64,000 bases of DNA from the NCBI RefSeq assembly GCF_035046505.1, contig NC_089821.1, forward strand, positions 33,280,348 through 33,344,347, read 5' to 3'. Below the pieces are notes generated by a model that made no database searches, was not told where the DNA came from, and worked only from the letters and a program-made list of their open reading frames with translations. Positions 44,987-56,987 of the stretch are shown piece by piece (the stretch's first letter is position 1; each line of letters starts with the position of its first letter). The DNA comes from Tiliqua scincoides. Its lineage: Eukaryota; Chordata; Lepidosauria; Squamata; Scincidae. The translations under genes and the position numbers were made by a program.

Positions 44987-45838
44987 CAGTTCAGTTTTCT
45001 TTATATGCAAATTCGCTTATCTGCAAGGGGCAGAGTTGCTACCTATCTCTCCATCTGTGGCTCTGTTCTTGTTACTGCAAGTACTGGGGTGGGGTGGGGG
45101 TGGGGATTCAGCATAACTGCAGGCAGGCAAAGGTGAGAGAGGATGAAGTCGGAGCAAGAGACAGAAGAAGGCAGGACCAGCACCATGCAGGGGGAGACAA
45201 AGTGACCATATATGGCCAGTGGAGGAGGGATTGGTGGTAATCGCATCCAGCCAATTATACTTCTCGTTTCTTAGAAAGTTGTCTGGATTGGATCAATTTT
45301 CCTCATCGAACAAGCATTGAGATTGGCTTGTGGGACAATTGTCAGACACATCTGTGCCTTGCCCCACCATGAGGGACTTCAGCTGAACCTTCACCACCCT
45401 GGTGATGATGAGTAGTCTATGGAAGTCTATTGGAAGGCTGCTCTGGGGCAAGTCCAGAGAAGGAGCCAAGAGACAGGTGCTGGAGGAAGAAGAGTGAAGC
45501 AACCCCCTCCCCACTACCAAACTCTGAGGCCTCATTGTTGGGCCAGCAGCCTTCAATGAGGGGTAGCCAGCATGGAGAAGTCGCCATCATTACCACAACC
45601 TTTAATGCATCAAGAGATATCCAGCACGGAGGAGGAAGCATCAGATGTTGGCGATATTGATGAGCCCTCACTATCACCCAGCCCCATAGACTTAAGATTC
45701 AGTTTCATAAAATTGAGGTTCATAAAGCTAAGGTTCAGGTTCATTGAGTGTATGGTGAAGGGGGTCGCCTAGAACCTAACCTCATTTTCCCCATAGGCTC
45801 AATGATTCAGTATCAGCTAATTCGTTATAAGAACTGAC
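44987..45838. mobile_element. Possible pogo/Tigger-like element
   Basis: TA at both edges. Left end CAGTTCAGTTTTCTTTATATG and right end CGTTATAAGAACTGAC are imperfectly inverted. Internal frames (for example 45430-45660, 76 aa) show no transposase motif. The assignment depends on the terminal match alone. Confidence 0.4.
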
Positions 45839-46070
45839 TATAGAAGCAGATACTCTGACTTTATAAACTAGAGTTATTTAAATTGAGAGTGGCTACTTAG
45901 GATGGCGGCTGTAGAGGAGCCCTCAAAGAATCTCTGTGAATGGTGAAAAAAATGAGAGGAGAGGCTCAAAGTAAGCATAAAATAAGACACCTTGTCAAAC
46001 TAGGATTTCTACCCTGTATATATACTGGGTCTGAATTGGTAGTGAGTAAACCAAAGGTTTAATCTTGGGC

Positions 46071-46380
46071 CAGGGGTCTCCAAACTTTTTGGCCAGAGGG
46101 CCGCATCAAATATCTGGCTTGGTGCCGGAAAAAAATTTAAATATAAAATTCAAATAAATAAATTAGAGATGGAACTTAGATGAGTGAACAAATGAATGAA
46201 TGGGTTCATTCATTCAACCCCTCTGGCCCTCAGGACACCTTCCAGACACAATCAGAGCAGTTCTGGTCATGTTCATTTGAGTGGGCCAGAGGCTTTCAGG
46301 GTACAAGAGGTTGGCTGTGGGCCAGAGAGAGGCTTGCTGCAGGCCGCATCTGGCCCCTGGGCCGGGCTTTGGAGACCCCG
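46071..46380. mobile_element. hAT MITE (CAGGGGTCTCCAAAC family), copy A
   Basis: CAGGGGTCTCCAAACTTTTT and CTTTGGAGACCCCG form the ends, with 8-mers TCTTGGGC and TCTTAGGC on the two sides. Nearly the same as copy B at 51818-52139, including AATGAATGAATGGG and GGTTGGCTGTGGGCC. Confidence 0.85.
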
Positions 46381-46609
46381 TCTTAGGCCATGGAGGCTAG
46401 CTTGATGAAACTTATTTGGCATGCAGTGGCTTGGAGAAGAAAAGCAAACTTTTCATTAGATGACCCAAAAAGGTACAAATCTGTGATGCAGCTACATCAG
46501 AAATATCATGTACAGTTCTAGTTACCCTATGTTGAAGGATATTGGATTTGTGACAAGTGCAACCGAATGATCAGGGAGATTATAGCACTTTCCCTATGAC
46601 AGGCTAAAC

Positions 46610-47135
46610 CACTGGTATTCAAACTGGGGCATCATGACGACCCAGCCTGTGAGTCCTGGCCTCTGCCCCCTTAAGGTGCGGGGGCAGCCAGGAGATGGGG
46701 AAGGAAGCAGCGCAATCCGCAGGATTTCACCGCTCAGGGAGGCTGCAGGGGCTGCAGGGGCTTGGGTGCACTTGCCCAAGCCTCCTGCAGCCTCCCAGGA
46801 GTGCGGGGAGCCCTGCGCAACCTTCGGCAGGGCTCCCTAGGTCAGGGAAAGGGAGAGTGGGGTGATCTGCTCTACCTCCGCAAAAGCGAAAGCAGAGCAC
46901 AATCGCCCCACTCTCCCTTTCCCTGACCTGGGGCGCCCTGCAGGCGCTCGCGCAGGGCTCCCCACACACAGAGACGGCTGCTGCAGGGACTGGAGGGTGC
47001 ATCCCAGTCCCTGCAGCCCCCTGAGTGACACGATCCTGGGGATCACATCGCTGCCTTCCCCCTGCTGCTTCCCCCCCCCGCCCCCGCAAAGACTTACTGT
47101 GGGTTTCAAACGCTCAGAGAGTTTGAAAACCGCAG
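46610..47135. mobile_element. GC-rich hAT-type MITE with long perfect hairpin
   Basis: A perfect 8-bp duplication GGCTAAAC flanks it (46602-46609, 47136-47143). Ends CACTGGTATTCAAACTG and AGTTTGAAAACCGCAG. The centre is a long inverted repeat, GGTCAGGGAAAGGGAGAGTG against CACTCTCCCTTTCCCTGACC, around a ~40-base loop. CpG-rich but not a promoter by this reading. Confidence 0.8.
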
Positions 47136-47143
47136 GGCTAAAC

Positions 47144-49080
47144 AATTTTGTGCTGGTGCGTCTAGGAAAAAATGAGTGGGGAATCTGGACAGAATTATTC
47201 TCCTTCTAAAGTTTAGAACCCTGTCATGAAAACTTCCAGTGTGTTGGAGACAAAACACTTCACACTAGCACAACTTATAGAAGGTGCTGTGACAGCATGA
47301 AATTATAGCCACAGGCTTGGATCTCTTTAAATGTAGATGAGACCATCTAATGAACCTTCTGGCTTCTGACAAATTATGCTGCTGCTGTATGCTGGAGGAA
47401 ACCCACAAGCAAGTAGGAATGGCTTCTGGGATGCAGCATGCTGGACTTGTTACCTAACAGCCTTCTTATTTGATGTGTGCAGGAACATGTGCAAGAACAC
47501 ACATGTAATGTTGGGTACCTGTCAAAAGAGCTTATCTAGGTCGGTCGCATAGTTTCAGAAGCAGGACTGACAGTAAGAGGCCTTGCATTCACAGGCCAAG
47601 AGAAAGACACACTTTTACTGTCAGGGCAATCAGTCCTTGCTCCCCCCCCCCCCCAATCAGGCCTGCTTGGATGGAGCCTTTTCCTTGGAAGATTCCATGG
47701 GGGCTGCACCTTGCACAACACATTTGACCAAGTGAAAAAAAGCCACTTCCTAGGAATTTTGTTGTCTTGAAGTGAATAAATTAACAAGAGAAGGATCCTG
47801 AAACCTAGCTGTCATAAATTCCATAGCTATTCTCCATCAAGGCAGCATGTCACTGGAGCAACTGGTCCCATGAACTAGCTACATGCCTTTAGGAAGGTGC
47901 GGGAACAAAGGAAGTACCCATTTAAGATTAGCCATCCAGGACCATAAAATTATAAATTCCTTGATGAGCCTATCCTCAAAAGATCCCACAGAATCCTAGG
48001 AGAAGAAAAGCAGGGTCAAAGGATCCCACATGTCTTTGTTCCTCATTCTGTTTACTGTTCATTGACCTGCTAGTGCTGCATGAAAACACCCCAATTCCAG
48101 CTGATTCAATAGGTGGGTGGTGGCAAAGAAAAAACCTTGGTACATTAATATGTAGCAATTAGCTGTTTTAGTTGCAAGTGAGAATGAATCCAACATCAGC
48201 CTGCAGCCAGTTTGATGGTCTGCTTAAACTTTTCGGGGGGTGTGGCAGTTTGGACTTTGGGAAGTTGGACTATTACAAGCAGACCAGCAACACCTGTGCA
48301 CATTCTTCTGTATCCCTTCCCTCAATAGGGAATAGCTGCACCACCTGGATATTTGTAAATAAACACATGATAACAAGGATCTTTAATGTCTCCAGTTTTG
48401 TCTCACTAGGAAACTGACCCTGAACTTTGCCTGTGGTTTCCACACTCACCAAACAGTGCAATCAGGTAACACTGCTCTGCACTCAGCTACGGGAAAAATG
48501 GTCAGAGAGGTGGGCTATGTAATTCTGCTGCATTGCTTTACGCATGAGTTCTGTGGCACACAAATCCAGAGCATCTGTGATGGGTTTTTTTTTCTGATCC
48601 TTTCCTATGAATCTATTGTCTCAAAATGTTTTAAAAAGCAATCTTGAAATAGGAATGCAGCATTACCTCAGAACTCAACTTAAAAAAAATTTGCAGAGCA
48701 CTCCTATGCATGTTTACTTTGAAATAAATCCTACTGAGTTTAGTGGGATATGTGCCCTTGTACCTGTTTTTAGGATTACAGCCTATCAATGGCAGCTGTT
48801 TAATTAGCTTAATTTCATGTTAAAGGCCAGATTCTAAACGTTTCTGTTGAACAATTGGTATATTTGAAAGAGGCATTATAACCATAACCCTTAACCCAGT
48901 GCAGGAAGGAAAACGAAGCCTAATGCAATTAGGATGTGGTAAGAGGAAGTGTCATGTGTGGGAGAGCTAGACCCACAAGTTTGCTTCTCTGTGTCATAAA
49001 GTGATCATGGGATGGACAACCTGACACAACTTGACATTTGCAGATGTAGAGCATTATTTGGAATTTCAGTCTGGGAAAGT
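47144..49080. other. Mostly unassigned
   Basis: Contains one short CAATCC-type MITE (about 48694-48783: GAGCACTCCTATGCATG to TTAGGATTACAGCC) and a C run near 47642. No coding signal recognised. Confidence 0.4.
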
Positions 49081-49082
49081 AA

Positions 49083-49480
49083 GAGCCCAATCCTGAACGG
49101 CAGGTGCACTGGTCTAGCGCATGCTGCCATGGAGATAGCCATTGCAAAAGTGCCATAAGTTTGCAATGGCCTCATGGAAGAAGGTGCTGACAGGAAGGCT
49201 TGTGTGGGCCCATGCAGGCTTCACATGCTGGCAGAAGAGGCCTTGCAGTCCTGGGAGAGGTAAGTCCCATGCCAAGAGGTACAGAGGCGATCTGGGCAGA
49301 AGAAGGCAGGGAGAGGTTTGGAATGGGGGTGGGGGTGGGGGTGGGGGTGGGGGAGGGTGGAACGTGAGGCAGATCAGGCCCAAGAGACTAGTGGGATCAG
49401 CTGCGACAGTGCAGGCTACAGCACAGACCACTCAGCATGTGTAAGGTTGACCGGGCTGAGAGTGGGGATTAGGATTCAGC
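49083..49480. mobile_element. Possible long Harbinger-like element
   Basis: AAGAGCCCAATCCTGAACGG at the left and GGGGATTAGGATTCAGCC at the right are inverted. The GC-rich interior holds a (GGGGGT)n tract at 49323-49360. Target duplication not clear. Confidence 0.4.
49323..49360 (+). repeat. (GGGGGT)n simple repeat
   Basis: Six or so GGGGGT units, a G-rich tract that could form quadruplexes. Confidence 0.85.
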
Positions 49481-50875
49481 CAAAGCTGCTTTCTTGGGAG
49501 AAGGGGGATTGTTGTGAGACAACCCACAAAAGGACATCTGCTCTGCAAGTGCTGGAGCTGCAGTTTCTTGGTTGTGCTCAAAGTGTCAGGGAGCAGGGAA
49601 GAAGGAGAAAAGGCTGGGACGAGAAGGGAGCAGTCAATTACTATCCTGGCTTGACATAGTGGTTCTTGGGTAGCGGCTGGAATGGGGATGCTTCCTGCAG
49701 CATTGGAAGGTTACTAAGCAACAGCGACAGGGAGGCATGACAGCCAAATGGAACAACAAAGACACAAGGGGTCCTGTGATCCAACTGAATATAAGTCAAA
49801 TGCTCACAAAAATGTATGATCTTTTTTGGGGTGAGCCTCTTGCCATTAGTCCAGATTTAAAGTACAGAACTAGCCTGGGTTTTACTCTCCTGGCAGTTAC
49901 CCAGAACAACATGCAGTACATGTGTATTAAAATGTGTCACACATTATGCATTCAGATAAGGGAAATAAAAAGGTTGTCAGCCAGCAACCTGCAGCACCAC
50001 TTTACCTCCAACCAAAGCATTTATAATGGCCCAGGTCCACCTGCACATGCATAATCCACCACCAGGGATAGTGCCACACACGGGTCTTGCTGGGCCCATG
50101 CAAGGACAAACGTGGTCGTATAGTTGCTGTGTGGACCAGAAACTAGTCTATAAGGAAATTCAGAGTCAAGTGATGACTCTAGATTTTCCTATTTCTATAT
50201 GCAACTCAAAATCTCGTATGGAGATAAGAAAATAATGCAATGCTATATTTCTTATAGTTTTGTGTGGTTGCAGCTTGTGTACTAACCAATAGGCTTGCTC
50301 CCAGGCCCCCAGTATTAATGCAAGAAGTCCAAGGGGGAAGCCCCATTGGCTCATGGGAAGGGAAAGCATTCACTTGAGACCTTTGCTGTGGTTGGCCAAT
50401 TCCACCTGTTCCACAGCTGCCCTAATTAATGAAGCTAACTGGGGTGGTCACCTGAAATGACAGACTGGGGGCTACCTGCCTGTTGTCTCCTAGACCTGCC
50501 TCTACTATTTCTGCTCCTCCTGTGTTCTGTAGAGCTGAAAAGGAAGGAGTGAATGCCCTTCTGATGCTGTAGTCCACTCCAGTCTCCTCCACACTTCCTC
50601 TTCTACTCTATTTTCCTTTTCAAATCTATGGCATGCTGGAGGAGGAAGAGCAGGCAGCTGCTGGTATGCCACCAGGTAAGGAAGGGGTTAATGTGGCATC
50701 CAAGCCTAAGAAGGTAACATTTATGCACTGTGGTTTTACATAAGACAATGCATATTCTGAAGATCTCGCATACCAACATTGGTCTTCTTGTTCCTGTTGC
50801 TGAACGAGTATTTCCACTTTTGCTTGGGCTACTTTCTAATTTATCAGCGGACAAGTGACACAAGATCTCCCACCT
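49481..50875. other. No recognised feature
   Basis: Unassigned intergenic sequence. Short frames on both strands lack domains. Confidence 0.4.
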
Positions 50876-50883
50876 TCCAAGGG

Positions 50884-51367
50884 CAGGGCCGTATTAACAC
50901 ATGGCTGGGCCCCTAGGCTTTCAGGTACTTTGGGCCCCTTTGGCACTTCAAACTTTCACCCAACTACAGCTGACAGCCTGACCCTGGTATGGTAGGTACT
51001 AGACCACAATACATAGCCCTATATCCATTTTGAGGGTATCCTAAGGGATTCTGTTCACAATTTTTAAAAATATATTTTTATTGAGCAAATAGAACTCTTC
51101 AGGAAAGCTCAGGGGTATAATTGTTCAATACCGTAATATCTTAATGTGCATAAAATTTTTATTATATATTAAATGTGTATAATTTATGGATAATTGTTTT
51201 AATATAAGAGGCCCTTTGTTTCATTGCAATAAGGAAGCAGTTAATTATCTTATTAATAGAGTGCACAAGTAACCCCTCAGTGCCTCAGTCCCCCCCCCCA
51301 AAAGTGGGCCCCTAGACCTTGCAGGGGCCCTAGGGCCTAGTCAACCATATGAATAATACGGCCCTGT
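50884..51367. mobile_element. hAT-type MITE with perfect 8-bp duplication
   Basis: TCCAAGGG occurs directly outside both ends (50876-50883, 51368-51375). Ends CAGGGCCGTATTAACAC and AATAATACGGCCCTG are inverted. Interior AT-rich, non-coding. Confidence 0.85.
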
Positions 51368-51817
51368 CCAAGGGTAGAGTATCTGTGCAGCTGAGTTGTT
51401 GCAATTGTCTTTTGTGCTTTGTTGCAGCCTAGTTCCAAGCCTGTTTTGGATGAGTTGCATGTAATGTTATCATATCAACATGAGTGCATGTAATTATTAG
51501 AGTTCCAAAAATGGAACTATTATGCAAGACAGTCTCATCAGAGAAAAAAGCTCTTGATTGTCTAGACACAATAAGAAAGCCATTGTGTTTGCATTATTGA
51601 GGGGCCCATTGTTCTTGTTTAAAGCTGATGCAGTCCTTCGAGACAAATCTTTGTTGAATAATGTAGCCATTGCGACATGTTTTTATGGCAAAATATTTAT
51701 AAGGCATTAGAAGTAAGGACATCCAACCCTTAGATAATGGGGCAATACTTAACTTGTGATATGAAAGAAATAGAACAGGCAGAATTACAGGAGCTGTACA
51801 AGACGTTTGTTCTAGAG

Positions 51818-52139
51818 CAGGGGTCTCCAAACTTTTCAGCCAGAGGGTCACATCAAATATCTGGCATGGTGTAGAGGGCCAGAAAAAACATCTAAATATA
51901 AAATTTAAATAAATAAATTAGAGATGGAACTTAGATGAGTGAATAAATGAATGAATGGGCTCATTCATTCAACCTTTCTGGCCCTCAGAACACCCTCCAG
52001 ACACAAATCAGAGCACAGTTCTGGTCATGTTCAGTTCTGTGGGCCAGAGGCTTTCAGGGGACAAGAGGTTGGCCGTGGGCCGGAAAGAGGCTTGCTGCGG
52101 GCCGCATCTGGCCCCCGGGCTGGTGTTTGGAGACCCCTG
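51818..52139. mobile_element. hAT MITE (CAGGGGTCTCCAAAC family), copy B, inside a GCAP exon
   Basis: A perfect 8-bp duplication TTCTAGAG (51810-51817, 52140-52147). Ends CAGGGGTCTCCAAACTTTTC and GTGTTTGGAGACCCCTG. It lies between codons 27 and 28 of the GCAP-like exon 1. Reading from the GCAP start codon gives VLEQGSPNFSARGSHQISGM and then a stop. A different ATG inside the MITE (51947) is open through the junction into CPSGGLCRNEF. Copy A is 5.7 kb upstream. Confidence 0.92.
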
Positions 52140-52322
52140 TTCTAGAGTGTCCCAGCGGAGGCCTCTGTCGAAATGAATTTAAGCAGTTTTTTGGCATTGA
52201 TAGCCAGAGCAAAGCATCTGAATATGCCGAGCGTGCATTTCAGTCCTTTGACAGGAATGGGGTGAGTTTTATTTTCAAAGATACTTTAGGTGAACCATGT
52301 GTGACTGCCTTTAACTGAGTTT

Positions 52323-52523
52323 GGGCACAATCCTAACCCCTTATGTCAGTGCTTTCCAGCACTGACATAAGGGCAATGCAGCTCTGAGGTAAGGGAACAA
52401 ACATTCCCTGACTTTGAGGAGGCCTCCGTGAGTGACATCCAACTGCAGGATGCAGCATATGCCCCATTGGCACCGCTATGCCAGTGCTGGAAAGCACTGA
52501 CATAAGGGGTTAGGATTGCGCCC
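52323..52523. mobile_element. PIF/Harbinger-like palindromic MITE
   Basis: GGGCACAATCCTAACCCC to GGGGTTAGGATTGCGCCC, with TTT on both sides. It fills most of intron 1 of the GCAP-like gene. Confidence 0.68.
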
Positions 52524-52775
52524 TTTGACTTCTATTGCCCTAGAAGAGCCATGCAAAAACACACCTTTTGGAATACTTTGATGCTTCCCAGTAAAAGTCA
52601 CACACTATTTTTCTTAACATTTCAGGATAACATGATAGACTTTTTGGAATACATGGTAATTTTAAATCTAGTACAAAGGGGAAATCTTGAGCACAAGCTG
52701 AAGTGGTCATTTAAATTATTTGACACAGATGGGAATGGCTTTCTTGACAAGGCTGAACTAAGAAAAATGTTGTTA

Positions 52776-53937
52776 GTACCTATTAGAAAAGAGGTATTCC
52801 CAATAATTTGTCATAGCAGGCTTACAACAGCAGATTTATTGAGCTTCTTGAAATATAAGTAACAGAAATCAAGTCTGAATTGGTTGCTAGGCCTTATGGT
52901 TTCTCAGGCTCAGTCAGGTGCATGAATGGAAGTAAAAAGGGGGAGAATATACTTTATTATTTATTATATACTTTATTATTTATTTTTCACATTTTAAAGA
53001 TTTATCTTAAAAGATTCACTGTAAGATTCATCTGCTAGAGTGCTGCACAAGGGCCACAGAGACAGGAGAAAAATGGCTGTCTCATTGCTATCATCAATAT
53101 ACCTAAGTGGGGTTGGGTCACAGAGCTGCTAGATTGGGCAGCTTCTAGGGAAGAAAAGGACTGAGCTGGGCTTTGTATCATAATTCAAACTCAGATGAAG
53201 ATGAGATCCTGTATATACATTCTAGGTTGGGGAAGTGAGCAAAATGGACCTCTCCTATCTCTTAGCATCTGGCTGGCCTTTCATAGAGAGGCTGCATTCA
53301 ATTCTGAGAATCTTGTTTTTGGAGAAGAGATTCAGTGTCAGCGTTTTGGCACTTTAAAAAGAAAAAAGTTCCATTGCCAAGAGTAGTGTGGATCTCTAAA
53401 TTCTTCCCTGAGGCCAACTTGCTGTTCACCATGCTTTCTTCTCTTCCCCCCCCCCTTTCTTTACTATGCATTTATTGTTCTTTAATGTTCTTTGACACAC
53501 AGAGCACATGCAAGTCCCAATGAGCTCATTGGGAGTTTTTTGGGGTGTACTTGAAGGATAAGATTGCTACCTTAACAGCTGTTCAAAAGAAACTAACCAG
53601 TGGTTTGTTAGGGTATGAGAGCACCAAAAGCAACTATTCAGAAGTCTATACCTAAGGCTACATCCCTATTCACACTTATGAGTAAATCCCATTTAACTCT
53701 GTAGGTTTATTTATGAGTAAACTTCTTAGAATCACACTGCATGTGTACAAATGAAGGACAGACATTTCTATCACAGCACAAACTATTGTTCTTAAAACAA
53801 ATCTATTAAAAACACTTATTTAATTCTATATACAGTAATACAATTCAGGAAGTTTTCAAACTTGTTCTAAGTGTCCACATTGCTAGACTTCTGTATGAAT
53901 TCCTCCTCTTCAAACATAAATGACTGATCATTTCTTC
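52776..53937. other. Intron 2 of the GCAP-like gene
   Basis: Starts with donor-like GTACCT. A short CAATCC-type MITE remnant lies at about 53653-53742 (GGCTACATCCCTATTCAC to TTAGAATCACACTGC). No other element recognised. Confidence 0.4.
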
Positions 53938-54150
53938 GTGTCTATAATGTCAAACATGGATGGGCAAGAAATATGGCTACCCTGATGTCACACCCAGAGG
54001 AAGTATGTGACAGAATATTTAAACTAATTGATGGAAATAACAATGGTAAATGTATTCTTTTCATTTTAGAAGTTTCTGCAAAGTGCTTAACAATGCAATT
54101 CTATGCGTATCTACTCAGAAGTAAGCTCAACTGAGTTTAATGAAACTTAA

Positions 54151-54350
54151 GGTGTAATCCTAACCCCTTATGCCTGTGCTTTCCAGCACTGACATAAGGG
54201 CAATGCAGCTCCGAGGTAAGGGAACAAACATTCCCTTACTTTGAGGAGGACTCTGTGAGTGACACTCAGCTGCAGGATGCAGCACATGTCCCAATGGCAC
54301 CGCTATGCCAGTGCTGGAAAGCACTGACATAAGGGGTTAGGATTCCGCCC
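54151..54350. mobile_element. PIF/Harbinger-like palindromic MITE
   Basis: GGTGTAATCCTAACCCC to GGGGTTAGGATTCCGCCC, flanked by TTA on the right and TTAA on the left. Adjacent on the left is a short CAATTCTATGC-type MITE half (about 54088-54141). Confidence 0.65.
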
Positions 54351-54353
54351 TTA

Positions 54354-55218
54354 CTCCCAGATAAATGTGTATGGGACTTAGATTAATAATAGTGTGAACA
54401 AATTTGTCAGTGTACACTGCCTTGGTACATTACATTTCTAATCAGAAGCAAATAACTGAGCCAGCTTTTGCTTTTAGTTTCACAGAGTTGCAAGACCATT
54501 TCTCTCCAGTCTGTCCTTTTTAACTGGACAAATTTGTTAAAAGATAGGTTTTGCACATGGCTGTACCCCTCAGGTATGCCCCCAAACTCCTGACCCCTGA
54601 CCTAACTCAACCCCCTGAGCCACTGTAGACCCTGCACTCATGTCGTACCCATATTCCAGACTTTTCAGGTTCAAGAACTGGCAGTGCTACACTGATGGAT
54701 AACATAGTATTGTCCAGGAAGTATTATAGTATTTTAATATTGGTTTTCAGACATAGCTCTTGCATGGTGCTCTTGACGTACCATATGTTTTGGTACAGCC
54801 GTGAAATATTTGGAGTAACTTAACTCAAACATTTCCTCTGCTTACGTATAGGAGCAGATTACATATATGTGGTTTGCAGTTATGTGCATAAGGAATTGTG
54901 ATTTGGATCACCCTACAAGGTTTAAACTAGTCAGGAAAGAAGGCTGTAGAAGCAAACATGGGTAGAATACTACCTTCCCTCTGCAGCTTTCAGTTTTAGC
55001 ATACCAATAAGGGTGGTTGCATCAATTAATATGTACATTTAGAAATCTCTGCTCCTGCAAGATCCTCTTTGGAACTCTGTATCCCTGAAGGGGCACATTC
55101 CATTCTGAGAACCATTGAAATAGCTCCTGTGTTTCAATTCTTGGTCACACTCAAATGTGTCAGAATCTTGAGAACTGGCCTTTAAAAGTATACAGAGCTG
55201 GTGTAGCGTAGTGGCTAA
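54354..55218. other. Intron 3 of the GCAP-like gene, no clear element
   Basis: Near 55190-55215 the phrase AGCTGGTGTAGCGTAGTGGC resembles the head of a tRNA-derived squamate SINE, but the rest is absent. Confidence 0.35.
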
Positions 55219-55312
55219 GACTGCAATCCTAACCACACTTTCCTGAGAGTAAGTCCCATTGAACAAAATAGGACTTACTTACTTCTGAGTAGACCCGGTT
55301 AGGATTGTGCTC
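55219..55312. mobile_element. Short (~90 bp) palindromic MITE, CAATCC type
   Basis: GACTGCAATCCTAACCACAC to GGTTAGGATTGTGCTC, flanked by TAA on both sides. The centre contains AGTAAGTCCCATTGAACAAA. Confidence 0.6.
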
Positions 55313-55601
55313 TAAGAGCCTAAACTGCAAATCCAGACTTCTTCAGCTGTCCCAGACTTCACTTCTGCCATGAATTTCACTTCTGCCATGAACTGTCTCA
55401 GTGGTCTTAGGTAAGCTTCCCAATCACAGCTCCCCAGCTACAAGTTCAGGATAATAATGTTTACCTTACAGAAGTGTCGTACAGACAATATTGAGATAGT
55501 ACATGTGAAGTGCTTGACTCACTCAAAAGCCACAACTGTTAGTATTATATACTACACTGAAAACAACCTAAAGTTAATGTGTCAGTTTGAGCTCTATTAA
55601 G

Positions 55602-56131
55602 GGTGCAATCCTAACTTGCACTGGAAGCAGGCAGGCCAGAGTGCCTGCACTGCATCCAGCACACGTTTGGGCCAAAAGCAGCACAGCCTGAGGCAAGGGG
55701 AAACCTTCCCCCCTACCCCGTGTCGTGCTGCAGCAGCCCCAATGGGTCTACTCATATCTGTGCCACCTGATGAGGTGGCGCAGATCCAAGCAGCCTGGAG
55801 CCACACTGTGTTGCTCGGGAACAGGGTCAGTATCCGGTATAACTGCAGCATCCTGGCCCCACCTCCCACTCCCTGCCCTCCCACCCCCAGAAACGCCTGC
55901 TGTCCACCTTCCTCCCACACCGAAATGCCTCCCTCCTTCCTCCCCAAGCCCCCCCCCCCGACCCCTGCATCAGCCAAACTCAGCCAATGCAACTCACTCT
56001 TTTTTCGACGCCCACATTGACTGGCCTATCTCACCTTTGACTGGTGCAAAAGCATTTTACGGCACTTCTGCAACACTCCCGGGCCAGTGCAAGGGACTTG
56101 CATTGGCCCAAGTGCGGGTCTGTACTGGGCC
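55602..56131. mobile_element. Long GC-rich PIF/Harbinger-like element
   Basis: GGGTGCAATCCTAACTTGC to GTCTGTACTGGGCC, flanked by TTAA on both sides. It resembles 15298-15863 (shared GCACTGCATCCAGC-type and CAATGGGTCTACTC-type text). Frames up to 136 aa inside are compositional. Confidence 0.55.
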
Positions 56132-56987
56132 TTAAGTCATTTCTGCCAAACATTGCATATACGCAACAGGGACCAAATGTACCTGCGGACCGGGCAAAAA
56201 TGGATTAACAGTGCAAAGACAAGCAAAATTTGAATTTTAAATGCAAACTAAATATGAAGTTATATATATTTTATTTGATCTCCATGCCTCCATGATTGAG
56301 TTATCTGATATTAGGCTTGAGTTTCTCTATTGTATATTCTCCCAGGTACCAAACACTGAGCAAATCCTGATTGCAAATAGACTTGAAGTACTGAAGAAGT
56401 AAAGAAAGCAAGAAACAACAAAAAAATTCTGCTTCATAACAAGCTGATTGTTTTCATACCCTATGCAAAAAGGGTATGAAAAATGTTTTGTGGATGATGC
56501 TTGCTGGTTTCCAGTCATGCAAGACTGGAAAACTGTAGTTATCTTGTGGCATTTAGGGAAGAAGGGCCAATCATGTGGAGAAAAGAGCTAAGCCTCTCCA
56601 ATAACACACCAGCTGTGAGTCATGCTACAGACAATAGATCTTATCCAAAACAGACTTTTGCAGGAAGTCTCCTCAGTTGCATAACTGCTTATGAAGGTAC
56701 AGTTGTTAATGGTTCACTGAACAGACTCACCAGGCAGAGTTTAAGCACCAAAGCTGTAAGGAAACAATGTTTTAAGCTTGATGAACATGTTTATTATTAT
56801 GTATAATCATAATACCCCCCCTTTACTTCATTGGTCTACTCCAGGAAACTACAAGCTCAACATATGGCTGCTTACTTGTTGCTCTCTTTCAAGAGCCCCC
56901 CCCCCCAATCTATGGTCAAACTCCTGTTCAACAGTTATGAGAGTATCAACGTCCCCCCTCTCCGTTCCTCAAATAATAGATGATTAA

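Noticed and set aside
45293-45772. A small Ser/Glu-rich protein gene or processed pseudogene (frames at 45430-45660 and 45572-45772).
   Set aside because: No recognisable domain, no poly(A) tail or target duplication, and the region fits inside a candidate TA-flanked element.
49114-49444. Frames of 100-113 aa around the G-rich tract.
   Set aside because: They run through the (GGGGGT)n repeat and are open only because of it.
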